Assembly: GCA_024752435.1 (NCBI GenBank)
Contig: CP103021.1
Span: 1,178,001-1,242,000, forward strand
Direction: 5' to 3'
DNA length: 64,000 nucleotides
Origin: Allantophomopsis cytisporea
Taxonomy: Eukaryota > Ascomycota > Leotiomycetes > Phacidiales > Phacidiaceae
The notes under the pieces were generated by a model, which was not told where the DNA came from, did not search any database, and worked only from the letters and a program-made list of their open reading frames with translations. Below, piece by piece: positions 20,806 to 32,200 of the stretch (its first letter is position 1; every line of letters starts with the position of its first letter). The translations under genes and the position numbers were made by a program.

Positions 20806-23800
20806 ATGTCCTCTCTTCTTCGAGGTAACAATCGCGGCACACGCGCCGCACCTCGTGGACCTAGCACTCGTGGAAGAGGTATGCTTCAAATCCTCTGCGC
20901 CAATGGCTGAATGCTAACATTGATGACGTAGGACGTGGCAGAGGGGCTCTGAGCTCCTCCAGTAAGTTTTCAATCAATACTGATATCTCTTCACCCTCTT
21001 TAAAGCCTCCAACTGCTCCTCTTAGAGGCCGCAGCTGGCGGTCAGGTAACTATTACCAGAATGATCGCTCAAATATGGCGAAAGCAGGTGCGAACATCAA
21101 CACGAATACACAATCCACGACATCATCAGATCCTTTCGAAAAGGAGCGACAAGAGAACGCCGCGAAGCGTGCGCAACGAGGTGCTGAAGCAACAAAATCA
21201 AGCCTAAGAGGCAGGAGCACAGGAGGAGCCAGCACAACGAAAAGAGTTCACTTTCCAGATACTGAGGTTACCTTTGAAAAACCAGCAGTTTCAACAGCCT
21301 TTGGTACTCCTCCTCGACCGACAAATCTTACTGCGAACGGTACATCAACCATGACATCAGATTCACCTTGGGGAGGATCAATGGCGAAGCCGAGTACTAA
21401 TGGGAATACGGGTATCAACCCATTTGGAGGTGCTGTAGTATCGGCCTCTCCATCCACTGGATCTAATCCATTCGGTGCACCTCCAACTCAGCCTACGCCA
21501 GCCTATGGCTCTGTGAACACATCGACTGGAAATAATCCATTCACAAAAGTATTCGGCGCTCCTACCACTGGCTCAACATCATTTGGCGCCCAATCTACAA
21601 ATTCCAATCCGTTTTCATTACCAACTTCTGGTGTGGACTCGTTTGTAGGAGGTCCTGCGAAAGCCAATCCATTCACAAAGCCCTTGACACCAGCAAAGGC
21701 ACCAGCACTAGTCTTCGGAGCGTCCTCTGCAGCCTCCAAAAATGTCGAAAGCCCATTTTTTACAGCATCCAGTCCTACCTCATCGTCGAATAGCTTCGGC
21801 CAAAATTTCTTAAGACAGACTCCATCAACATCTTCAAGTGCGGATGCTAAGATTTCGACGGACAAATGGGCTATAGAAATTGAGAATTTCTTACGAAAGC
21901 AAGGCATTTTAGCACCAAAATGGCCAACAAGCAACCCAGGGGATCCGTCCCAGAAAGCTGCAGTGGAGCAGTACTGGCAGGCATACAAAGGTTACAGAAC
22001 TAAGGTCCGAGCAGCGCTGATCAAAAATGGATATCTGGATGATCCCGACAAACCCAAGAAACTTAGTGAGGCGATTGACTTCAAAGGGACTTGTGAGGAG
22101 ATGTGCCCAGAATTCGAAAAAATTACAAGAATCATGGAGCACGACGTCCAGGGCGCTGAGAAGGTTTCCTCGCCAGACGGTTCAACTATGTGGCCATCTC
22201 TATCAAAAATGGTCAAAGCACTTGCTCGGTCTGCTGCTGGTCAGGATGCTCCACTCCCTGCTGATGTCAGATCACCTGCAGCGCTAAAACACACGCTTGA
22301 CTACTTGATCGACAGAATACTTGGCGATAATGACTTGGCATCTGTCCACGGTTTCCTATGGGATCGAACTCGCGCGGTGCGGCGCGATTTTGTGTTCCAG
22401 CAGCAATCAATGAATAGCAAGGAGGAGCTTCTTGCAGAAGTGTACTGTCTCGAACACATTACAAGATTTCATGTTATTGCACTGCATCAGATGTCGAAGA
22501 GTGAGGTGGTTGCTGAGGACTTTTCTGAGCAACAAGAGATTGAGCAACTAGGCAAGGCCCTTCTATCTCTCATTCATGCTTACGAAGATTGTAAGGGTCA
22601 TGATATTGTATGTGAGAATGAAGCCGAGTTTCGTGGGTATCATATCATCTTCAACGGCCAGTACACTGGTATAATGGAGCAGGTACAGGACTGGGGTTGG
22701 GATTTATGGGAGGGTTCTCATGAAATTCAATCTGCAGTTGCATTGGTCGAGTCGTTACAAAACACCTGGACACCCCAAGGACCCCTTCGACCTCACGGTT
22801 CCACTGACATTGCTCTCAATACATATGCTAGATTCTTTTCTATTGTTAAGGATCGAAATATATCCTATACAATGGCCTGTTTCTGTGAAATCCATTTCAC
22901 TAGAGTTCGAAAAGCTGTACTGAAGACGATACTTGCAGCATACCGAAAACAGCGTGATCAGACACGAGACTGGACTCTATCCAATCTGAACACCTACCTG
23001 CAATTCGATGACGAGGAAGAAATCATTCCATTTTGCGAAGCATATGGTTTGCGCTTTGAACAATCGGGCGATGAAGAGTTCCTTTATCTTGATGTGGATG
23101 ATGCCGTCCAAGACCCCTTCCCACCACTCAAACAGACCCACTCTAAATCTTTGGTGGAACGAAAACGTGGTAACAGGACTTTGCCAGAGGTCATACATCA
23201 GACAGTCTTTGAGGAGGAACAGTATGAACAAAACGAGGAAGACTTGATGTTCGTTCCTGAAGATAAGGAACAGGGAGTAGAAATACCAAAAGTATCTTTG
23301 TTCAATGGTTTTGGTCAAAAAAGCCCAACCGTGGAGTCTCCGCTGTTTCAGCCACAACGATCACCTTCGAGCATTTTTGAGAACAAATCAGCTGCTTCTC
23401 CTACTTCGAGTATTTTCGATATCAGACCGGCTACTCCTCCCGTCATGAACCTTTTTGACCCATCTGAATCACAGGGATCAGAGCAGCATGGTGCAAGTAA
23501 TAACAAGCCAATATCATCTAGCTCCTCATCCCCCCGTCCACAGAAAACGCCAAGTCCCTTCAATTTTGGGCAGTTCGCGCAACCGCAGCCTCCCAGTCAG
23601 CAAAGTATTACTGAAACTACAAAGCCATCTGCACCGACAGTCAAGGAGGCAGAATCAAAGCCGTTCTCGTTCACAGCATCCAAGCCATTTGCAGGTCTTG
23701 GAACAGCCTCTAGCTTCTCACGGCCTTCGATTACAACTACAGAGCAGTCAAAGTTGCCAGATCTTGATCTCCTAAATACCTCAAAGCCTTCGATTTCTGT

Positions 23801-25127
23801 ATCTACTCCGACACCACCGTTTCCATCATCACCTCAGCAATTAGCAGTCCAAAAGCCAGAAGAATCGCTACCAACACCTGTGTCTACTCCAAATCCGATC
23901 TCCACTCCTGTACAACAGCCCGTCTCACAGCCTTCGACGCAACCTCTGTCACAGCCACCAATTACGTCTACACCAACACCACCCGAACCTGGGCTACGAG
24001 AGTTCGCCGAATGGTTTGCCCTCGGAAAGAATGGCCTCATCGATCAATTTACTTCTTACACAATCGAGAACATTCTTGCGAAGACATTTGCTCAGTTTGA
24101 AGCTGATACGAGACGCGAGAAAGAAGATGCAGAGCACAAGGCTGCGTGTGAGGTAGCCGATCAATTTAGAACGAGGGGACTTGCTACAAAGTATGGACAT
24201 CGATGGCGGCAAAATGCTCGGAACATGTGGCTTCGTAGACGAGGAAGGGAAGGACGTCAAGCTCGTCGAAGAATGGCCGAGAACCTTCGATCTTCTCGTA
24301 CCTTACAGTCAGAGTCACTCGTAGATGATTTGCGACAAAGTACCCAGTGTAGCAGATCACAGGAGCTGTTGAAATCAACAGGTGTGCTCGACGGGGTCCA
24401 TAGTCCCGATCGCGACGCTCGTCGCATCATGGGTGACAACTCTAGATCGATGAGACCGCCTACTAATCTAACACCCCAACGAAGAGTCCGGAGCTCGACT
24501 CAAAGTGAAGTCTCGTCACTTGACTTTGCACTTTCGCAGTCTTCAAGTCTTCACCGATCACAGTCACAACAGAGCCATTTACGGAAGTCGATCATGTCTG
24601 ACCCCGCTCTACTGGCTGGCGGTACGAGAAGTCACCTCTTTTCTAGCAAGTGGACCCCAGATGAAGATAAGAGAAAATCAATGAGTGGCGTAAAGAGTGA
24701 TTATTTCCGCCTGAAGGCCCGTGGAATCACAACACTCCCAGACGGGTCTCCGTTAGCTACATCTGCGGCGAATCTTCTGACGCGCAAGTCATCCTTTGAT
24801 AGCTTTGAGCGGCCCTCAACGCCCCCTCGTCCAACAAGAAGGCCGAATGCTCGCAGTGTTCCTTCCAAACTAAATGACTACGGCAGAATGTCTATTCAAT
24901 CGAGCATGGATCGCGAGGAAGACTTCAAGAGAATAAAAAGTCATGCACAGGCATATATGGCAAACGACATCGAGAGCCGCTCTCTGCAAGGCACCAAGCG
25001 TACATTTGATGATGACGAAGAGGAATTGTTTGCAAAGGCAAAAAGGATTAGGGAGGCTATGGATGAAGGCGCAATGTGGTATAGGGAAGAGTCACAAAGA
25101 CAGTCTTCGACTGGCAGTATACCTTAA
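20806..25127 (+). CDS. SAC3: Sac3/GANP-family nuclear mRNA export factor
   Basis: Exon 1 (20806-20878) encodes MSSLLRGNNRGTRAAPRGPS and an RG-rich stretch. A 53-nt intron follows, then one long exon (20932-25127), giving 1422 residues. Residues about 100-340 are nucleoporin-like, with many NPF and FG dipeptides. The Sac3/GANP helical domain spans about 405-780 (FKGTCEEMCPEFEKI, DRTRAVRRDF, ARFFSIV). A long Pro/Ser/Thr/Gln linker leads to a basic helix with WLRRRGREGRQARRR (about 1120). Sac3 is the scaffold of TREX-2 (with Thp1, Sus1 and Cdc31) that tethers genes and mRNPs to nuclear pores. The start was set by splicing the RG-rich exon in frame. A 44-nt intron-like segment inside the coding frame (20962-21005) is read through; see findings. 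Confidence 0.93.
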
Positions 25128-25668
25128 AGGAATTTGAAACTGAGGCAACTGATGGGTGTTATATATATATATTGAGCATGCATGAGTTCTTGCGGACTAC
25201 AATGCTTTTGACGAGAAGAAGATTTGATGCATTTCAGCGAATGGCGTTTTGGAATACTCTGGGCATTTGCAAGGTGTTACAACCCCAGTTTAGGTCTATG
25301 ACAAATAGTCAATGTGAACTTTGTGACTTGAAACTTTATGTATGCTTTTTCATGCCTGATAGCTTGAACCACTGTATTCAAATGCGTATAACAACTAATG
25401 TAGATTGAATTGATACGCCACTCAAGAGTCGCCATCAAGCCTTTTAACAGCTCTTCCTTACCTAGTTCAATCATTTGGAGCGTCAACCCATTTTCTACAT
25501 GATCACGTGATCTTAGCGAACACGCACCGCGGAAGGAAATTTTGAGATTGGCGCTAGTGCGGCAGCTTCAAGAAATTCCATCTGAGTGAACAAGCTCTGC
25601 CGTGAAATTTCGACAAACGCCCAACGACACTCACCGAAAGATCATCTTCGCCACTTTATATCGCAAAG
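25128..25668. other. Region between SAC3 and CBF5
   Basis: Holds the SAC3 3' UTR, with an (AT)n run at about 25160-25174, and the CBF5 promoter, which is more GC-rich from about 25500. No gene was recognised. Confidence 0.5.
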
Positions 25669-27245
25669 ATGGCAATGGTTGTGTCGCAGAAAGATACGGA
25701 TTACAGCATCAAGCCAGAGGCTGTAACTCCTGCAGTTGATACCAGCACATGGCCGCTGTTGTTGAAGAACTACGAGAAGCGTAAGCATTTTTTTTTCGCA
25801 AAACATCGCGCCCAGATTTACATTGATTGACATTTTGATTTTTATAGTTCTCGTTCGCACTGGTCACTTCACCCCAATTCCTAACGGATGCACTCCTCTC
25901 AAGCGCGACCTTAAGTCATACATCTCTTCTGGTGTTATCAACCTCGACAAGCCTTCCAACCCTTCTTCTCACGAAGTCGTCGCATGGGTTAAGCGTATGC
26001 TCAGAGTTGAGAAGACCGGTCACAGTGGTACTCTCGATCCAAAGGTTACTGGTTGTTTGATTGTCTGCATTGACCGTGCTACTCGCTTGGTCAAGTCGCA
26101 ACAAGGTGCCGGAAAAGAATACGTCTGTGTTATCAGACTTCATGACAAGCTTCCTGGAGGAGAGGCACAATTCGCTCGCGCATTGGAGACCTTGACTGGT
26201 GCTCTTTTCCAGCGTCCACCTCTTATTTCCGCTGTCAAGAGACAACTTCGTATCCGAACCATTCACGAGAGCAAGCTTTACGAATTCGATAATGAGCGTC
26301 ACTTGGGTGTCTTCTGGGTCAGCTGTGAGGCTGGTACCTACATCCGTACCCTCTGTGTGCACTTGGGTCTTCTTTTGGGTGTCGGTGCCCACATGCAGGA
26401 GCTCAGACGTGTGAGATCTGGTGCCATGGACGAGACCAAGGATATGGTCACTCTGCACGATGTGCTTGATGCCCAGTGGATGCAGGATAACACTAGAGAT
26501 GAGTCCTACCTCAGAAGAGTTATCGCTCCTTTGGAGACTCTCCTTACCACCTACAAGAGAATTGTTGTCAAGGACAGCGCCGTCAACGCTGTCTGCTACG
26601 GTGCTAAGCTCATGATTCCAGGTCTTCTCAGATACGGTATGTTTTCTTGATTTCCTTCCACCAGATGATATCTTGCTAACATCTCATTTAGAGGCTGGTA
26701 TTGAGGTTCACGAGGAGGTTGTCCTCATGACCACCAAGGGTGAGGCTATTGCCCTCGGTATTGCTCAAATGTCTACTGTCGAGCTCTCCACCTGTGACCA
26801 CGGTGTAGTCGCTAAGGTCAAGCGTTGCATTATGGAGCGTGATCTTTACCCAAGAAGATGGGGATTGGGACCAGTTGCCCTTGAGAAGAAGAAGATGAAA
26901 GCCGACGGCAAGCTTGATAAGTACGGTCGACCAAACGAGGCTACCCCAGCCAAGTGGAACACTGAGTACAAGGACTTCAACGCTCCTCTTGACGGCTCTG
27001 CCGCCGCTCCAGTCGCCGAGGTTACCTCTGCTGCGGACGTTGCCGCTGCCCCAGCTGTTCCAGCTGTTGATGCCGATGCTTCCATGATGTCTGTCGATTC
27101 TCCAGCCGCCGACAAAAAGCGCAAGCGCCATGACGGAGAGACTGCCGAGGAGAAGGCCGAGAGAAAGAAGAAGAAGAAGGAGAAGAAGGAGAAGAAGGCC
27201 AAGAAGGAGGGAAAGAAGGTCGAGGAGAGCGACGATAGCGAATAG
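25669..27245 (+). CDS. CBF5: Cbf5/dyskerin, H/ACA snoRNP pseudouridine synthase
   Basis: Exons 25669-25780, 25848-26636 and 26692-27245 encode 484 residues. The N-terminal dyskerin segment (WPLLLKNYEKLLVRTGHFTP) leads into the TruB catalytic domain with the active-site Asp in GHSGTLDPKVTGCL (about residue 100). A PUA RNA-binding domain follows (about 270-350, GAKLMIPGLLRYEAGIEVHE), and then a tail ending in a long Lys/Glu run (KKKKKEKKEKKAKKEGKK). Cbf5 works in the nucleolus with Nop10, Nhp2 and Gar1 to isomerise uridines in rRNA and snRNA. Codon choice in the body is strongly C-ending, as in highly expressed fungal genes. The second intron splits a codon inside the PUA domain. Confidence 0.96.
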
Positions 27246-30200
27246 GATTTTATCTTGGGCGAGATTTGACTTATTGTTGTGGCTATCTAAGCTTCTCTGT
27301 TTCTGAGGTTTGCATTTCTGTGGTACTACTATGCTCTTTTGAGCGGCGTTTCGTGTATCATATCGCTGGATATTGCTGGTCACTAAAAGGAGTTCGGGAA
27401 TTTGAACTGTTACTTGAGCATTGGAGCAAATCATGAATGTGAAGACTTGCATATTTTGACTTGTGACGTCTGTCATGTTCGATGGAGGAGGTCTAGACCA
27501 AAGACCGTTGTTCAATAATGCAACGTGGTCGTAGTTGAGGTTTGGCATCGCTAGAATCTTCTTGATTTAACCTTCATCAAATCCATGCTGATAATCTGGT
27601 GATCACAGTCCTTCGAGATAAAACTATCATTCCACTCTAGTCATGTTACTACCTTTCCCACGTTTTCACTTAAACTCAGCTTATATTTTTGTCTCTTGAA
27701 AAATATCATCCAGGTTTTGGCGTGGTCCAGGCCTTCAAGCAGTCCAATGATCTGTCCTCATTAAGGTCACAAGAGATCTCAATACCACCATCGAAGAAGC
27801 ACCGAGCCGATGCACATCGATATCAATATCTTTTCGTTTTGTTACATCCCAATACTACGCACACCTGCATGCACTCCTCATAGCAGCCCAGATTCCCGTA
27901 GCCGCTACGCGCGTCTGCAGCCTTCCGCCGTTAAATACCACCACTCCAAACATCACTTTCAATACTTTGCGTCCTCTATCGGCAGTTCTATTTCATGGTG
28001 ACGGTAATGAGCGGCGTCATCATCAATACTTGCGAAAGGTGCAGAATCACAAGAGATCTGAAATCGGTGAGGACCTACCTGCTGGTCAGCATATGCATAA
28101 TCAGAATCCCAGCAGAGCTCAAAGTCCACCGCTATCTAACTATCTATCTATATCCCATTCCGGCTGTGCTGTACGATAACAGATAACTTGATTACCCCAC
28201 CGGGGATCACAAGCTTCCTGCTGTGGCTCGGAGCGTGGAGTATCTTTGTCCCCACCCACGTTCTCCCCACGTTCCATCCAGCATCGCTTCGCTTCCACCC
28301 TACTCAACTCCCCTGTATTAGGGCTATCCGGGCCATCCGTCCGAAAGAGGTAGGAGCATTGGCTTTTTTTCCTGCTCCCGTTACACGCTCATACCATCTG
28401 GTTATGGTCGGTAAACTTTATTATAGGCTTGCGTCATCTGTATCGAGAGACTGCGAGCTGTGCTGATTATATTGCATGCGCCTCCGATGCATAAGGCCCA
28501 AGGTGCGATGTGTGTACGCGTCCTTCGTTCCCGTCGCGACTTTGCTTTTTACGAGGCCGTAAAATTCGAACATCGAATATATCGAAAATGTCACCGTCAG
28601 AGTCCAATCATCCAGCAAGCGTCAAAAGAGGAAGAGGGGGTCAACAAGTCCTGCGAACGAACAGTAAGAATCGACCTTCGGCTTCCTAAGTGGTCCTGTC
28701 TCTGCCCTACGGTAATCTCTATGTAGCTCTAGCTGTGATATAGCCAGATGAGGAAGGGCTATTCATGAGCTTATTCGAGATAGTCTTCATCGTATGCACC
28801 AGCCATGAGTTGTGAACTGAATCGCGCCTTTGCGCCCGCGACAACGAAGGAGCGTTGAAAAAGGTTGATAGGCTGCCTAGCGGTGCTGTGGCTGCTGGGG
28901 TCCCATGTTCCCAGATGTGTTCTCGCCGTACCCTGCGGAGGCCGCCGACATTAATGTCTATGCGGCAAGACAGATTCTTTCGTACCTTGCGGACACGAGG
29001 GGCCGTAAAGCAGCAATGGCCCTGAAAAGAGAGGTTTATGTTGTCGGTTCCGCGAAATTGAAAAGGGAAATTGAGAGCACGAGAGCTGAAAACTAGCACA
29101 TGAAGTCATGGAGATGAACTTAGTCTAAATATTGTATAGTTCAGCTTACCTAGGTCCTAGGCATCTCGGTATTGCAGGAAATTATCGCATGCACTTCCTT
29201 TCCCAGAAGCATCACAGAAGTATCTGCTTCTTTGAATTATTGAATATTCAATTCATAATCAATTTTGGTGGTCTGGTCATGGTCGTCCCCACCATCTTAC
29301 CTCTGCCGATAGTAAACCCACATCTCAAGTGTCCCAACAGTAACAAGATAGCCTTCCATCGCGCATGGAACCAACCCTACAATCTGTGATCCGGGGTTTC
29401 GTAAAGAGGAAAAAAGTCAGACCACGGCCGCTGCTTGCCTGCAAGGATGCGATATCGGGCCCGTAGTGGTCCATCGGCTTGTCACTCCATAAATGGCAAC
29501 AAGACGGCACGGGGCATCAAATCGCGTTTTCGAGAGCGTTCAATGTGGTGAACACGGCGTGGAAAGAGACTTGTAGCTACAAATGTCTGCGGGTCATATC
29601 GTCCGTGCCGTACATGAAATGCTTCTGGAAGGAAGTATAATATGGTGTGCGAGAGTGTTAACACACTGTACAAGTAAGGTTCATAGCGAGCGTAGCTAAT
29701 TTTGTAACTCACTGGAAGGGTGCACGACATTGTTATCTCGAATGGTTGCACATTGCGTCTGAGTTGGACCTTGATTGCGAATTATTGGTTGTGGATACTG
29801 TTTTTGATAGAAGGTCTCGGGGAGTCGTCGGATGAGGGGCCGACGGAGGCTTTTCTTTTGTCGAAGGATCGGTGCCGATGTGGGGTTGAGTTGTGATGGT
29901 GGGGATGGTGGAGTTTTGGGTTGTCTGTGTTGAGAGAGAGAGGCCTTGGCGATATGTATATACAAGTCTCGATTTCGTCCTGAGGATGAAGACATGCAGT
30001 AAGTACCTAATAACCTAGCATCTATCCGCACAGATGTACTACAGTACCCACTCACTCACAGGAACTCGAACAAATGATCAATACGACGCTCCAATAGCCC
30101 CTGTTATTGTATGTGATATATTATATATCGTATGTAGTATGTACGTACATCAAAAGTAGGATGATTATCCAAGAATATCTGCAGTGTCGTGTTTGTCGAT

Positions 30201-30530
30201 GAGGATCTGATACTGGTTTGTGACTTTTACTGTATTTTTCAATGTAATTCTGTAGTAGTTGATAAACAACGCACGCTGAAATGCTATCAAACGATTGTCC
30301 AGTTATTTCAGATTCCTTTTTGTCGCTGTCTTCCCATAGAAATGCTCCATGACACCAACCCCGAACCCCCAACCGAGCCTGCCATGCGAATCCTATGCTC
30401 CCCCTATATGATATCATTCATTATGGACCTCCGACCATGTAGGTCCAACATCGCCGTGCCACCCAAAACATAAACAGTGAAAATGAAACAAGGAAAGACC
30501 TCGCGCTTTGCGAATGATACAGATGGATTC
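27246..30530. other. 3.3-kb gene-free region downstream of CBF5
   Basis: Many short frames occur on both strands, but none has a recognisable domain, a consistent splice pattern or a biased codon use. The longest on the minus strand (about 29696-30055) is Pro/Ser/Gln-rich with no homology I recognise. The sequence is not markedly AT-rich, unlike 3.1-5.3 kb. It may hold long UTRs or non-coding transcripts for the receptor gene that ends at 30531. Confidence 0.5.
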
Positions 30531-32200
30531 TCATATTTTGTTCATGCTGGGTGGATCGTTGCTGTAGGGCCTAGCATGCGTAGTCGTAGGGTCCCATGAT
30601 AGGCCTCTTCCCTGTGGTGGCTGAGGGCTCGAGAAGGATCTCTGAGGCGTCTGGTATTTTGCCTCTCGTCCAAAGTAGTCTGGGGTGATTCGTCCGTTAA
30701 TGCTGTTCGTGGCTGAAGGTGATAAAGGAGTAATGACTGGCTCAGAACTCTTGGGCTTGGGAGAGAAAGCAAGATCTTTGCCAGCCAGCATCTCATACGC
30801 ACGTGGATCTTTGGTATTGTATGTTCTTGCATCGGCCGACACAAATTCGCGCGTTGGTGCAACACGCCCTTTCACCAGATCGTACCATCCTGTGAACATA
30901 GAGTAACGACCGAAGAGGAGAAGGAGCCAAATGCCGTTGAACTGAGATTGTTAGTTTCATCTGGGCTTCTGCTTCGGCGGATAGAGACTTACAGAGAGAA
31001 GAATCAACACTGCCATGACTGTTGACTCGTTGACCGTCAAGCTGCTGGCTTCGTCAAAACACTTAGTCTTATCACCATCCGATTTGACCAAGCACTCGAT
31101 CCAAGGCAATGCCTTTGTGCTACTCTTCACAGCCTCCTGCTCGGTATTGTCCATAAAGACAAAGACTACCGCAAAGAATATAACATCCGCTACGATCAAA
31201 AGGACAATTGTAATTCCTCGCCACTGGAGCTCAATAACACGTCGAATTCGTCGATATGCTTGCTTCGGCGAAACAGTCCTTACGCTGCTGGTGTAAGAAG
31301 GCAAAGCTCCCGAGCTATTGGTCGTCGTGCTGTCATCTGCTAAAGAAGCAAGATAAACTTTGATACAGTATCCGAACGTCGAGAACTGGATGATGACAGT
31401 AAGTCCGCAAAAGATAAGGAGTGGCACCCAGAAATCTGCCAGGCTATTCTTATGGTTGATATGACAAGTGTCGCCAAAACGGAAAGAAACACCACTGAAG
31501 ATAAAAGCCAGGACTGTTGCGATGATTGGAATACCCCATCCAATCGTTATTGCGCCGTACATGAATTTGCGGCCCATCACCACCTCCCAGCAGATTTGCA
31601 GATGCAATGCGAGTGCTCGCATGAAGATCCACATGACTCCACCCCATCCTCCCGCCACCAACAGCGCACCGGAGAGTGCACAGGTTCTACTACTGTACAT
31701 ATCTTTCGGAGTAACTAAGACTTGTATCAGTAATTGATCTGAAGAACAAATACGAAAGTATCTTACTGTCATTGTAGCACTGATTAGGTTTCGCTGCTAG
31801 AGGAATAATGAAACCCAGCTGAAAAGTAACGTCAGCTTATTACGAACATGTACAACGTCGTGTAGTAACTTCTTACCTGCATCAAAACTGTCGCCATCAC
31901 TAAACAGACACTTAGATAATGTCTATGTGTTTTCCCAACAGGTAGCATTGCAAATGATGCCAACAGAAAGACTGAACAAGCCATCGCCCCAACGCTGATC
32001 CAACTCGCTGCATGTGTTATTGTGTCAAAATTATTTGGATATAGCCAATGGGTTTGGGGACATGGCAAACAACATGATATATCAGCTTCAAATGATGAGC
32101 AAAACCGTCCTCCTACAAAGCCCCCAGTAGTAGGGAATAATGATTCCTGAAAAAACGGCGGAGGACATAAACCATTCAGAGAGGAGCTTGAATTGGACAT
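30531..32200 (-). CDS. Fungal Frizzled/Smoothened-like seven-transmembrane receptor
   Basis: Exons 31877-32200, 31767-31818, 30993-31714 and 30531-30941 encode 502 residues. The N-terminal outside part is cysteine-rich and contains CCLPCPQTHWLYPNN (about 43-57), the CxPCP signature of fungal Frizzled/Smoothened-type receptors. Seven hydrophobic helices follow (for example HAASWISVGAMACSVFLLAS, VLMQLGFIIPLAA). A basic intracellular loop (KQAYRRIRRVIELQWRG) lies between helices 5 and 6. The about 110-residue cytosolic tail is rich in Ser, Thr and Pro, with many possible phosphorylation sites. It probably senses an external cue and signals through G proteins or other partners; the ligand is unknown. 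An in-frame ATG at 32314 would add 38 residues including a hydrophobic stretch, so the start is not certain. Confidence 0.87.

Noticed and set aside
26846..27548. Long antisense frames over the CBF5 3' end
   Set aside because: They are shadows of the biased codon use and Lys-rich tail of CBF5.
29696..30055. 119-codon Pro/Ser/Gln-rich minus-strand frame
   Set aside because: No domain, no start context, and composition like random read-through of GC-balanced intergenic DNA.
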